A program made the position numbers and the translations under genes. Below, in pieces: positions 48,245 to 58,141 of a stretch of 64,000 nucleotides of DNA. The first letter of the stretch is position 1. Each line of letters starts with the position of its first letter. Below the pieces are notes generated by a model. That model was not told the DNA's origin. It did no database searches and was given only the letters and a program-made list of their open reading frames with translations. Source of the stretch: Shewanella gaetbuli (GTDB taxonomy: Bacteria > Pseudomonadota > Gammaproteobacteria > Enterobacterales > Shewanellaceae); contig NZ_JAKIKP010000004.1 in NCBI RefSeq assembly GCF_023284065.1, positions 186,001-250,000 on the forward strand. The letters are read 5' to 3'.

Positions 48245-49312
48245 ATGGACAGGTTCAAAAATATCAAACGCACCGCAGTAGCATTAAGCTGCATAACCAT
48301 TTTATTTGGCTGTACCGCAGAAGAAGAACAACAACAAGAACAACAAGAATTTGCAGTTCCTGTTGAAACGACTAGGGTACAAACAGGAAACGTTTCCTCT
48401 TTTTACAGCACCACAGCAACTCTAGAAGCACCGTTAGAAGCACATGTTATGACGCGTGTATCAGGGTTAATTGAAACCATTAATGTAGAAGAAGGTGATC
48501 AAGTCACTAAAGGACAAGTGTTAGCTACCATTGATGCCAAAAGACAACAATATGATTTCAACCGTGCTCAAGCAGAAGTTCAAATTATCGAGCAAGAGCT
48601 TAATCGCCTGCGCAAAATGACCAATAAAGAATTTATTAGCCAAGATACTATGGCTAAATTAGAGTTCAATTTACAGGCTGCTATGGCTAAACGTGATCTG
48701 GCTGAGTTACAAGTTAAAGAAAGTCAAATTGTGTCCCCTATCGATGGCGTGGTTGCCAAACGACATGTTAAGCAAGGCAACATGGTGCAAGAGTTTGATA
48801 AATTATTCTATGTCCTCAATCAAGATGAACTTTACGGTATTGTTCACTTACCCGAGCAGCAATTACCTAACTTACAATTAGGTCAACATGCCAGTGTTAT
48901 TCAAGCACAAACTAACGCCAATGAATTTGATGCCAGTGTATTAAGAATAAGCCCAATTGTAGATGCCCAATCAGGCACCTTTAAAGTGACCTTAAAAATT
49001 CCTAATCAAAACAAAAAGCTTAAAGCAGGTATGTTTACACGCGTAGAGCTGAAATACGACACCCACAATAATGTGGTAACCGTTCCTTACAACGCATTAA
49101 TAAACCAAGACGACACCCAAGCTATTTATGTTATTGAAGATGACAAAGCTCAACGACGTGAAGTGCAAATAGGTTATCGCCAAAATAATACTGTTGAAGT
49201 GACATCAGGTGTGATTGAAGGCGAACAAATTGTTATTCGAGGCCAGCAAAACTTGAAAGATCAATCACTCGTTGAAGTGATTAACCCACTTAGTATTGCA
49301 GCAGTTCAATAA
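48245..49312 (+). CDS. RND efflux adaptor lipoprotein (membrane fusion protein)
   Basis: A 355-residue periplasmic adaptor. The lipobox ITILFGC puts a lipid-modified Cys near residue 23, followed by a very Glu/Gln-rich tether (EEEQQQEQQE). Lipoyl halves are INVEEGDQVTKGQVLATI and IVSPIDGVVAKRHVKQG around a short hairpin (about residues 95-160). The C-terminal domain follows the AcrA pattern (VTVPYNALINQDDTQAIYVI). It is 12 bases before the first of two RND permease genes, so one adaptor apparently serves both. No TolC gene is nearby. Confidence 0.92.
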   Translation: MDRFKNIKRTAVALSCITILFGCTAEEEQQQEQQEFAVPVETTRVQTGNVSSFYSTTATLEAPLEAHVMTRVSGLIETINVEEGDQVTKGQVLATIDAKRQQYDFNRAQAEVQIIEQELNRLRKMTNKEFISQDTMAKLEFNLQAAMAKRDLAELQVKESQIVSPIDGVVAKRHVKQGNMVQEFDKLFYVLNQDELYGIVHLPEQQLPNLQLGQHASVIQAQTNANEFDASVLRISPIVDAQSGTFKVTLKIPNQNKKLKAGMFTRVELKYDTHNNVVTVPYNALINQDDTQAIYVIEDDKAQRREVQIGYRQNNTVEVTSGVIEGEQIVIRGQQNLKDQSLVEVINPLSIAAVQ

Positions 49313-49324
49313 CGGAGCACGTTC

Positions 49325-52300
49325 ATGTCAATCATCAAAACTTCGGTCAACCGCCCTGTTGCGGTTTGGATGTTCATGCTTGCTGTAATGATATTTGGGC
49401 TTGTTGGTTTCAGCCGTCTAGCAGTAATGTTATTACCTGATTTAAGCTACCCAAGTGTAACCATTAGAACTAATTACGATGGTGCTGCGCCCGTTGAAAT
49501 TGAGCAGTTAATCTCTAAACCCATTGAAGAGGCGGTAGGTGTAGTAAAAGGGTTACGTAAAATTAGCTCTATCTCTCGTTCAGGTTTGTCAGATGTGGTA
49601 TTAGAATTTGAATGGGGAACTGACATGGACATGGCCAGCCTTGAAGTCCGTGAAAAATTAGACACTATCGAGCTACCACTCGACATTAATAAACCCTTGT
49701 TACTTCGATTTAACCCCAATTTAGACCCAATAATGCGCTTAGCCTACTCGGTTCCACAGGCGTCAGATAAAAACCTCAAAAATATGCGTACTTTTGCTGA
49801 AGAAGAGCTTAAAAGACGATTAGAAGCGCTAAGTGGTGTTGCCGCGGTAAGGCTGTCTGGTGGTTTAGAGCAAGAAGTCCATATTCTGCTAAATCAGCAA
49901 AAGTTGTCTCAACTTAATCTCAATGCAGACGATATTAAACAACGCATAAATCAAGAAAACATTAACCTCTCTGCGGGTAAAGTCATTCAAAGTGATAAAG
50001 AGTATTTAGTCCGTACATTGAATCAATTTAATTCACTTCAAGAGCTTGAAAACATCATTATTTATCGTGACGGGCAAACCTTAGTCAGACTCAACGAAGT
50101 GGCTGAGATTCGTGATGCATTTAAGGAACGTACTGATATAACAAGGATTGGTCAAACTGAATCTATTGAGCTGGCAATTTATAAAGAAGGAGATGCTAAC
50201 ACCGTTAGTGTTGCACAAAAATTGCAAGCAGAGATAGATAAAATCAATCAAGCTGATGAGAGTAATCAACTCAGTGTGATTTACAACCAATCAGAGTTTA
50301 TTGAAAGCGCGGTTAATGAAGTCACCTCTGCAGCATTGATTGGCAGTATTTTTGCCATGATTGTGATTTATCTATTCTTAAAAAATATTGTCGCCACATT
50401 AATTATTTCTATTTCAATCCCGTTTTCAGTTATTGCGACATTCAACATGATGTATTTTGCCCAAATCAGCCTAAACATTATGTCTCTTGGCGGTATCGCA
50501 TTAGCCATCGGGCTGTTAGTCGACAATGCCATTGTGGTGCTAGAAAACATTGACCGTTATCAAGCACAAGGCATGTCTAAAAAGCAAGCCGCCATCGCAG
50601 GTTGCCAAGAAGTCTCTGGAGCCATATTTGCCTCTACGCTAACAACTTTAGCGGTGTTTGTGCCACTGGTTTTTGTTGATGGTATAGCAGGCGCTCTATT
50701 TGCCGATCAAGCATTAACAGTGACATTCGCCCTACTGGCATCTTTATTTGTGGCCTTAACAGCCATTCCAATGCTGGCATCAAGAAAAGGATTCACCCCT
50801 GTTACTACAACCAACAATCAAACTGACTCTAATAACAATTCAAACATTGCTGACGAGAGTGCTAATGTTAGTGTGGTAACAAAATCTAAACTCGCCAAAT
50901 TGGGCAGTATTATATTAGCTGTCATTAGTTGGCCATTTAAATTGGTGTTTCAATATCTCCCCGCTGCGTTACTTACCGTAGCAGTAACATTAGTACGATT
51001 TTTCAGTTGGTTAATTGGCTTAGTCACCCGGCCTTTAGCCCAAGGGTTTAATTTTATTTATGAGGTGATAGCCAAAGTTTACGCTGCCTTATTACCTAAG
51101 GTATTAGCAAAAAAAGCCTTAACCTTAGTTGTTGCTTTACTTATTACCGTAGGTGCAGCAAGTGTTATTCCTAAGCTAGGCATGGAGCTTATCCCCACAA
51201 TGAATCAAGGTGAGTTTTATGTTGAAGTATTACTGCCACCAGGCACAGAGGTTAGCCAAACAGACCGCGTATTAAACCAACTAGCATTGTCATTAAGTGA
51301 AAATACCGATGTAAAACATACTTTCAGCCAAGCAGGCAGTGGTGGATTAATGACATCAGATACCGCGCGTGGCGGTGAGAACTGGGGACGTCTACAAGTA
51401 GTACTTGCCAACCCACAAGCTTTTAACTCTGTCACCAGTGTTATCCGCAGCCAAGCTAAATTGATCCCAGAGCTCGATACCAATATTAAACAGCCTGAAT
51501 TGTTTAGTTTTAAAACCCCACTTGAAATTGAGCTTGCTGGGTATGATCTTAAGTCATTAAAACAAACTGCCGAGTCACTAGTCGATGCATTGGGAGAATC
51601 TAGCCGATTTACCGATATCAATAGTAGTTTGCGTGATGGTCAACCTGAAATCAGTATTGAGTTTAATCATGCAAGGCTTGCCGCACTTGGGCTAGATGCG
51701 CCAACAGTTGCAACCCGAATTGCCCAACGCGTTGGCGGTACAATTGCTAGCCAGTACACCGTGCGCGATAGAAAAATTGATATTATTGTACGTAGTGATA
51801 TAGCTGAACGTGACCAAGTTAGCGATATTAATAACTTGATTATTAATCCCAACAGCGCAGCCCCCATTCCGCTGAGTGCAGTTGCCAATATTCATCTACA
51901 AGTTGGGCCTTCTGCTATTAATAGAGTCAGCCAGCAGCGAGTAGCCATTGTATCAGCTAACTTAGGGTACGGTGACTTGGCAGATGCGGTAACTGAAGCC
52001 AAACAGATTTTAGCGCAACAACAAATCCCCACCTCGATTAATGCCAATTTTGGCGGCCAAAATGAAGAAATGGAACATTCATTTAACTCATTAAAAATTG
52101 CCTTAGTACTAGCCATATTTTTAGTCTATCTAGTTATGGCCAGTCAGTTCGAGTCATTACTACACCCATTATTAATACTAATTGCCGTCCCCATGGCTGT
52201 CGCTGGCAGTATATTAGGCTTATACATCACTAACACTCATATCAGTGTGGTGGTATTTATTGGTTTGATCATGTTAGCGGGTATTGTGGTGAATAATGCC

Positions 52301-52663
52301 ATTGTACTCGTCGACCGAATCAATCAGTTACGTAAACAAGGGCTTAACAAGATGCAAGCAATTATTGATTCTGCTGAGTCACGTTTACGTCCAATCTTAA
52401 TGACCACTTTAACCACAACCTTAGGGTTATTACCTATGGCTATTGGCATGGGCGATGGTAGTGAGGTTCGCGCTCCCATGGCGATAACGGTGATCTTCGG
52501 TCTACTATTATCAACCTTGTTAACCTTATTCGTTATTCCATGTTTGTATGCATTATTCGATAGAAAAGATTATTCCAAACAAAATGACTCAACCCCAAGC
52601 AAATTGAGCAAAAGTGACACAACGTCTACCACTCATCATTCAACATCAGAGGTAGCACAATGA
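49325..52663 (+). CDS. RND efflux permease 1 with a central insertion
   Basis: A 1112-residue HAE1-type RND transporter, longer than the usual 1020-1050. It begins MSIIKTSVNRPVAVWMFMLA; TM4 reads GLLVDNAIVVLENIDR, with a single Asp where AcrB has two. The extra length is at about residues 491-596, between the two halves. There a polar Asn/Thr-rich stretch is followed by hydrophobic segments (SIILAVISWPFKLVFQYL and AALLTVAVTLVRFFSWLIGLV). A 30-residue Ser/Thr-rich tail ends the protein. It overlaps the second permease gene by 4 bases. Confidence 0.9.
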   Translation: MSIIKTSVNRPVAVWMFMLAVMIFGLVGFSRLAVMLLPDLSYPSVTIRTNYDGAAPVEIEQLISKPIEEAVGVVKGLRKISSISRSGLSDVVLEFEWGTDMDMASLEVREKLDTIELPLDINKPLLLRFNPNLDPIMRLAYSVPQASDKNLKNMRTFAEEELKRRLEALSGVAAVRLSGGLEQEVHILLNQQKLSQLNLNADDIKQRINQENINLSAGKVIQSDKEYLVRTLNQFNSLQELENIIIYRDGQTLVRLNEVAEIRDAFKERTDITRIGQTESIELAIYKEGDANTVSVAQKLQAEIDKINQADESNQLSVIYNQSEFIESAVNEVTSAALIGSIFAMIVIYLFLKNIVATLIISISIPFSVIATFNMMYFAQISLNIMSLGGIALAIGLLVDNAIVVLENIDRYQAQGMSKKQAAIAGCQEVSGAIFASTLTTLAVFVPLVFVDGIAGALFADQALTVTFALLASLFVALTAIPMLASRKGFTPVTTTNNQTDSNNNSNIADESANVSVVTKSKLAKLGSIILAVISWPFKLVFQYLPAALLTVAVTLVRFFSWLIGLVTRPLAQGFNFIYEVIAKVYAALLPKVLAKKALTLVVALLITVGAASVIPKLGMELIPTMNQGEFYVEVLLPPGTEVSQTDRVLNQLALSLSENTDVKHTFSQAGSGGLMTSDTARGGENWGRLQVVLANPQAFNSVTSVIRSQAKLIPELDTNIKQPELFSFKTPLEIELAGYDLKSLKQTAESLVDALGESSRFTDINSSLRDGQPEISIEFNHARLAALGLDAPTVATRIAQRVGGTIASQYTVRDRKIDIIVRSDIAERDQVSDINNLIINPNSAAPIPLSAVANIHLQVGPSAINRVSQQRVAIVSANLGYGDLADAVTEAKQILAQQQIPTSINANFGGQNEEMEHSFNSLKIALVLAIFLVYLVMASQFESLLHPLLILIAVPMAVAGSILGLYITNTHISVVVFIGLIMLAGIVVNNAIVLVDRINQLRKQGLNKMQAIIDSAESRLRPILMTTLTTTLGLLPMAIGMGDGSEVRAPMAITVIFGLLLSTLLTLFVIPCLYALFDRKDYSKQNDSTPSKLSKSDTTSTTHHSTSEVAQ

Positions 52664-55600
52664 GTATCACTAAACTGGCGTTAAAGCGCCCTGTTACCAC
52701 CAGCATGTTTTTTGTGGCCATTATGCTATTTGGCTTAGCCGCTAGCCGGTTATTACCGCTAGAAATGTTTCCTGGCATAGATATTCCGCAGATAATGGTT
52801 CAAGTGCCCTATAAAGGCTCAAGCCCTGCGGAAGTCGAGCGCGACATTACTAAGGTACTGGAAGAAGCTTTAGCAACAATGAGCGGCATAGAAGAAGTCC
52901 ACTCTGACTCAACCCAAGATGGTGCCTTCATTCGCCTTAATATGAAATGGGGACAAGATGTTGCCACCAAAAGCCTAGAAGCCCGTGAGAAAATTGATTC
53001 AGTTAGACACTTGTTACCTAAAGATGTCGAGCGAGTGATGATTCAACAGTTTTCAACAGCTGATATGCCGGTGTTAACAATACGTATTTCTAGCGAGCGC
53101 GAATTATCTAATGCTTTTGATCTGTTAGATAAACAACTTAGAAAACCACTTGAGCGTGTTGATGGTGTCTCTAAGGTCACTTTATATGGGGTAGAACAAA
53201 AACAAATCGACATCAGAATTAATGCCGATAAGTTGATCGCTTCAGGTATCAGCAATCAACGCCTACAAAGCTTATTGTTAGCGCAAAACTTTGTCATTAA
53301 CGCTGGTAGTTTACGTAATCAAGGTAAGATATATCAGGTTACTCCTAAAGGTGAGTTCACCAATTTAGATGATATTAAGTCATTACAACTTCAACCGGGT
53401 ATTACTTTAGGCGATATAGCTCAAGTTAAGTTTGCCCTACCAGAAAAACAAGAAGGACGTCATTTAGACCAAAAATACGCCGTGGGTATTGATGTTTTTA
53501 AAGAGTCTGGTGCCAACTTAGTCGCAGTGTCTGATCGAGTCATGGCGGTAATAGAAAAAACCAAGCAAGATAAGCAGTTTAACGGCGTTAAGCTATTTAT
53601 CATGGAAGATCAGGCTTTTGGTGTTAAGTCATCACTGCAAGATTTATTACTGTCTGGTTTACTGGGCGCCCTACTTTCATTTGGTGTGTTGTATCTATTT
53701 TTACGCAATTTAAAAATGACTTTAGTTGTAGTGTCGTCTGTGCCTATTTCACTGTGTATGACCTTAGCGGGAATGTACTTCCTGGGCTACAGTCTTAATA
53801 TTTTATCTATGATGGGGTTATTACTCGCCGTTGGAATGTTAATTGATAACGCGGTGGTGGTTACCGAAAGCGTATTGCAACAAAAGCAAGCTGGCAATAA
53901 TGGGACAACTCCCTCACTAAGTAACCAACAAGCTGTGCTTACTGGAGTAGAAAAAGTCGCTTTAGCGGTATTAGCGGGCACCATGACCACCGCTATCGTA
54001 TTTTTACCGAATATTTTTGGCGTAAAAGTGCAATTAACGATCTTTTTAGAACATGTTGCAGTGGCTATCTGTATTTCATTAGCGGCATCATTATTAGTGG
54101 CTAAAACCTTAATTCCACTTATGTTGAACACCTTTGACTTTGATATTGATACTAAGCCTAAAAGCAATAAGTTGAATCAGTTCTATCAATCAAGTTTAGC
54201 GTGGATACTACATCGTCCTAAGCGCTCTGGGGTTATAGCTATTTTATTATTAGTATCAACCGCTTTACCACTTTCAATGGTTCAACAAGATCAAGGTGAC
54301 GGTGAAGGTAACGATCGCTTATACATTAATTACCAGTTAGAGGGGCGTCATGCACTGCAAGTCACCAAAGCGGTAATTACAAAAATGGAAGATTATCTTT
54401 ATGCCAACAAAGAAAAATTCTACATTGATGCGGTTTATAGTTACTACTCACCTCAAGATGTGCAATCGACCATTATTCTGCAAAAAGATATTGATATCGA
54501 CACCGCAGAATTAAAACGCATGATCCGTGAAGGCTTTCCCAAATATTCCATTGCCACACCGCAATTTGGTTGGGGTGGTGATAATAATGGCATTAGGTTA
54601 ACCCTCACTGGGCGTTCAACGTCTGAATTAATACGTATCAGTGAGCAAGTGGTTCCTTTATTAAACAGCATTGAAGGTCTGGTTGATGTGCGTTCTGAGG
54701 TTAACAGCGCACAACAAGAGGTGTTAGTCGTTATAGACCGAGATATGGCCGCTAGACTGGATATTAAACTGAGCGACGTCGCGTCAAGCATAGCACTTGC
54801 GTTAAGAGGTACACCTCTGCGTTCATTCAGACACGACCCATCAGGTGAATTACGCATTGAGATGGCTTATGACAAAGACTGGCAATATTCATTAGAACGC
54901 TTAAAGCAATTGCCTATCGTCAGAAAGTCCGATCAGGTTTATACACTTGATAATCTTGCTCAAATTAACATTGTGCCAAGGTTTGATGCTATTCGTCATT
55001 TTAACCGCCAAACAGCACTTTCCATTGGTGCGAATTTAGATGACATGACAACAGAAGAGGCGCAAAAAGCGATAAACCGAGTTATGGAGTCAGTTAATTT
55101 TCCGTTTGGTTATCAATATTCATTGCGAGGCGGATTTGAGCGACAAGATGAAGATCAAAATATCATGGCGGTTAATATGCTACTGGCAATCATGATGATT
55201 TACATCGTCATGGCAGCATTATTTGAGTCACTGTTACTGCCTACAGCCATTATCACTTCTATTCTCTATTCTATAACGGGGGTGTTTTGGGCTTTATGGA
55301 TAACCGCAACGCCAATGTCAGTTATGGCAATGATAGGGATCCTTATCTTAATGGGCATCGTAGTAAACAACGGCATTGTGTTAGTTGACCAAATTAACCA
55401 AATGACACCCAAGCTAGATAAACTGTCTGACACCATTTTATCGGTTTGTATAACCCGGTTAAGACCGGTGTTAATGACAGTGGCGACTACTGTATTAGGT
55501 TTAGTACCTCTGGCTTTAGGTGACACACAAATTGGCGGAGGTGGACCACCTTACTCACCAATGGCTATCGCCATTATTGGTGGGCTATTATTTTCAACCG

Positions 55601-55737
55601 TAACCAGTTTGTACCTTGTCCCTTTATGTTATCAAGGCTTATATAGAATGAGACATAATAGTGCAGTAAGATTTGGCTTAGCTAATGAATTTGCTAAAAA
55701 ATTGCTACCTTGGACATTATCGTCTAAAACTAATTAG
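52660..55737 (+). CDS. RND efflux permease 2
   Basis: A 1025-residue HAE1-type RND transporter. TM4 reads GMLIDNAVVVTESVLQQ, again with one Asp; the second half begins near residue 515 (RPKRSGVIAILLLVSTALPLS). The paralogous pair following one adaptor resembles MdtB-MdtC, in which two permeases form one mixed trimer; whether that happens here is inference. Coupled by a 4-base overlap to permease 1 and followed 43 bases later by the metallo-hydrolase gene. Confidence 0.9.
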   Translation: MSITKLALKRPVTTSMFFVAIMLFGLAASRLLPLEMFPGIDIPQIMVQVPYKGSSPAEVERDITKVLEEALATMSGIEEVHSDSTQDGAFIRLNMKWGQDVATKSLEAREKIDSVRHLLPKDVERVMIQQFSTADMPVLTIRISSERELSNAFDLLDKQLRKPLERVDGVSKVTLYGVEQKQIDIRINADKLIASGISNQRLQSLLLAQNFVINAGSLRNQGKIYQVTPKGEFTNLDDIKSLQLQPGITLGDIAQVKFALPEKQEGRHLDQKYAVGIDVFKESGANLVAVSDRVMAVIEKTKQDKQFNGVKLFIMEDQAFGVKSSLQDLLLSGLLGALLSFGVLYLFLRNLKMTLVVVSSVPISLCMTLAGMYFLGYSLNILSMMGLLLAVGMLIDNAVVVTESVLQQKQAGNNGTTPSLSNQQAVLTGVEKVALAVLAGTMTTAIVFLPNIFGVKVQLTIFLEHVAVAICISLAASLLVAKTLIPLMLNTFDFDIDTKPKSNKLNQFYQSSLAWILHRPKRSGVIAILLLVSTALPLSMVQQDQGDGEGNDRLYINYQLEGRHALQVTKAVITKMEDYLYANKEKFYIDAVYSYYSPQDVQSTIILQKDIDIDTAELKRMIREGFPKYSIATPQFGWGGDNNGIRLTLTGRSTSELIRISEQVVPLLNSIEGLVDVRSEVNSAQQEVLVVIDRDMAARLDIKLSDVASSIALALRGTPLRSFRHDPSGELRIEMAYDKDWQYSLERLKQLPIVRKSDQVYTLDNLAQINIVPRFDAIRHFNRQTALSIGANLDDMTTEEAQKAINRVMESVNFPFGYQYSLRGGFERQDEDQNIMAVNMLLAIMMIYIVMAALFESLLLPTAIITSILYSITGVFWALWITATPMSVMAMIGILILMGIVVNNGIVLVDQINQMTPKLDKLSDTILSVCITRLRPVLMTVATTVLGLVPLALGDTQIGGGGPPYSPMAIAIIGGLLFSTVTSLYLVPLCYQGLYRMRHNSAVRFGLANEFAKKLLPWTLSSKTN

Positions 55738-55780
55738 TATCCCTGTAATTTGACTAAAAATATAAGATAAGAAGGATCGA

Positions 55781-56674
55781 ATGGTTTTCAAACAACACCA
55801 AATTAATTACAAATTAGTTAAACGAACCGCTATTACTACTGTGCTGTCTGGACTGTTATTTAGCTCAGCGGTAACAGCCAATGATGATAGATTTAAAGAC
55901 GTCACCATTACCTCAACCCAATTGACTGAGAACACCTATATGTTTAGCGGTTCTGGGGGCAATATAGGTGTATCGGCTGGCAGTGACGGTATATTGATTA
56001 TTGACGATCAATTTGCACCTCTGGCAGATAAAATTACCGCTAAGCTCAATACTATACAAGCCGGAGTGCCTAAGTACATTGTCAACACCCATTACCACGG
56101 TGATCATACTGGCGGCAATGCTCACTTCGGTCAGCATGGCACCATATTAGCCCACCATAATGTGCTTAAACGTTTATCGGCCAATGCTGATACACCAGCA
56201 TCTGCACTGCCTGTAATTACCTATTCAAAAAATATCTCGATTCATTTTAATCAAGACACCTTAGAGCTGATTCACTTAGGCCCAGGTCATACAGACGGTG
56301 ACAGTGTGGTGCATTGGCAACAAGCTAACGTGATTCATATGGGCGATTTATTTTTTAAAGATCGTTTCCCTTATGTTGATTTAAAAGGTGGCGGTTCTGT
56401 TATGGGTTATCGAGACAATGTGTCAGCAATATTAGACTTAATTAATGATGACACCAAAGTCATTCCAGGCCATGGTGATCTAGCCAACAAATCAGAATTG
56501 CTGAAGTTCAAACATATGCTTGATGACAATATTAATTGGATGAGAGCTGAAAAAGAGCAAAATAAGTCTCTGGAAGAGATTCTAAAAGCGGGCGTACCTG
56601 CCAAATATAAAGACTGGGGCTGGCGTTTTATAACTGAAGAAAAATGGATTAACACTCTGTATCAAGATCTATAA
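55781..56674 (+). CDS. Exported metallo-beta-lactamase-fold hydrolase
   Basis: A 297-residue protein with a signal peptide (about residues 1-33, ending SAVTANDD). Zinc-binding signature NTHYHGDHTGG gives His104, His106, Asp108 and His109; further ligands lie in GPGHTDGD and IPGHGDL. This fits the class B superfamily, close in outline to subclass B-like periplasmic hydrolases, but a true beta-lactamase activity cannot be claimed. AAGAAGGA precedes the ATG. It sits directly downstream of the RND pair with no terminator, suggesting co-expression with the efflux system. Confidence 0.88.
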   Translation: MVFKQHQINYKLVKRTAITTVLSGLLFSSAVTANDDRFKDVTITSTQLTENTYMFSGSGGNIGVSAGSDGILIIDDQFAPLADKITAKLNTIQAGVPKYIVNTHYHGDHTGGNAHFGQHGTILAHHNVLKRLSANADTPASALPVITYSKNISIHFNQDTLELIHLGPGHTDGDSVVHWQQANVIHMGDLFFKDRFPYVDLKGGGSVMGYRDNVSAILDLINDDTKVIPGHGDLANKSELLKFKHMLDDNINWMRAEKEQNKSLEEILKAGVPAKYKDWGWRFITEEKWINTLYQDL

Positions 56675-56698
56675 CTTTGATTAATCCATTACAATAAT

Positions 56699-56733
56699 AA
56701 AAACGGCGATAACTTAGGTTATCGCCGTTTTTG
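56699..56733. terminator. Bidirectional terminator
   Basis: A 13-bp perfect stem AAACGGCGATAAC/GTTATCGCCGTTT with loop TTAG, followed by T residues. It separates the convergent metallo-hydrolase and transporter genes. Confidence 0.92.
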
Positions 56734-56778
56734 TGCAAACTCATTAAGGTGTATTAGACATCTTACATATAAGACATC

Positions 56779-58047
56779 TTACATTTTTGAGCCTTTAGCC
56801 CCATAGAATAAAATAAAGCCATAACACACAACCGGTAACATAAATGACATTTGCAAACCTATAGAGTCAGCAAATAACCCTTGAATTAACGGTAAAATTG
56901 CCCCACCTACAATAGCTAAACACAAAATGCCTGAGCCCTGCGACGTGTGAGGACCAAGATCACGTAATGCCAAACTAAAGATAGTTGGAAACATAATTGA
57001 GTTAAATAAACCCACCGCTAAAATAGACCACATAGCCACCATCCCGTCTGTATTAATCGCAATTAACACTAACAATGCAGCCATTGTCGCGTTAAATGCC
57101 AACACAGTACCCGCTGGAACTTTTTGCATCACTGCAGAGCCAATAAAGCGCCCTACCATGGCACCACCCCAATAATAAGCAATGTAGTTAGCGGCTTCAG
57201 CTTCGGGTAAACCAGCAATATGCGCCTCACCTAAAAAGTTAACCAAAAAACTGCCTATGGCAACTTCAGCACCCACATAAACAAAAATTCCAACAGCACC
57301 TAACACTAAGTGCAAAGACTGCATTGCACTGGTTTTGCCATTATGGGTAACAGCACCACCAGCCTCTGTTGGCTCTGCATGTTCAGTAATAGTAGGTAAT
57401 GATAACTTAGCGAAAATAGCCGCCAGTAATGCCAGCATTCCCGCTAATAACAAGTATGGCAGTTTAACCACTTCAGCTTCAGCCTGTGCATGGCTTAACT
57501 CTGCAGTCGCACCACTGGCAACAGATAAAATCAACACCGCACCAAAAAATGGTGCAACGGTTGTGCCTAACGCATTAAATGCTTGAGTTAAATTTAAACG
57601 GCTTGATGCAGTTTCGCTGCTACCTAATGCATTAACATAAGGATTAGCCGCTACCTGTAGGATAGTAATGCCAGAGGCAAGTACAAATAATGCCCCCAAA
57701 AATAAACCATAAACGGCCAACGCTGCGGCTGGATAAAACAGTAAACAGCCAATACTGGCAATTACTAGTCCGGTCACGATCCCTTTTTGGTAGCCTAGTT
57801 TTTTGACTAATTTACCCGCAGGTAAAGACACCAGAAAATAAGCACCAAAGAAACAAAACTGAATCAGCATAGCTTCAGCGTAACTTAATGAAAATACCGC
57901 TTTAAGATGTGGAATCAGAATATCGTTTAAGCAGGTAATAAACCCCCACATAAAGAATAATGAAGTTAACGATACTAGCGCAAAGCGGTAACTGCCGTTA
58001 CCTCCACTAGATACTGTATTTGCCCCGGTTGAAATGGTTGAAGCCAT
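56779..58047 (-). CDS. FucP-family sugar/H+ symporter (MFS)
   Basis: A 422-residue, twelve-helix major facilitator protein of the fucose/glucose/galactose permease group. Landmarks are [23 protein letters not shown] in the first helix, [24 protein letters not shown], and [38 protein letters not shown], all typical of FucP-like carriers. It follows the alpha-glucosidase gene on the same strand, 94 bases after a terminator-like hairpin. It probably imports the glucose or alpha-glucoside released by or destined for that enzyme (inference). Confidence 0.9.
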   Translation of the reverse strand: MASTISTGANTVSSGGNGSYRFALVSLTSLFFMWGFITCLNDILIPHLKAVFSLSYAEAMLIQFCFFGAYFLVSLPAGKLVKKLGYQKGIVTGLVIASIGCLLFYPAAALAVYGLFLGALFVLASGITILQVAANPYVNALGSSETASSRLNLTQAFNALGTTVAPFFGAVLILSVASGATAELSHAQAEAEVVKLPYLLLAGMLALLAAIFAKLSLPTITEHAEPTEAGGAVTHNGKTSAMQSLHLVLGAVGIFVYVGAEVAIGSFLVNFLGEAHIAGLPEAEAANYIAYYWGGAMVGRFIGSAVMQKVPAGTVLAFNATMAALLVLIAINTDGMVAMWSILAVGLFNSIMFPTIFSLALRDLGPHTSQGSGILCLAIVGGAILPLIQGLFADSIGLQMSFMLPVVCYGFILFYGAKGSKM

Positions 58048-58101
58048 ATTTAAGCTCTCTTTATAGTTGTAATAACCCTACTGCTTTATAGGCAGCAGAT
58101 A

Positions 58102-58133
58102 ATAAAAACGCCAATAATAAAATTATTGGCGTT
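58102..58133 (-). terminator. Terminator after the alpha-glucosidase gene
   Basis: On the minus strand, stem AACGCCAATAAT/ATTATTGGCGTT (12 bp, 3-base loop) runs into TTTTTATT. It may only attenuate, since the transporter gene follows on the same strand. Confidence 0.75.
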
Positions 58134-58141
58134 ATATAAAA

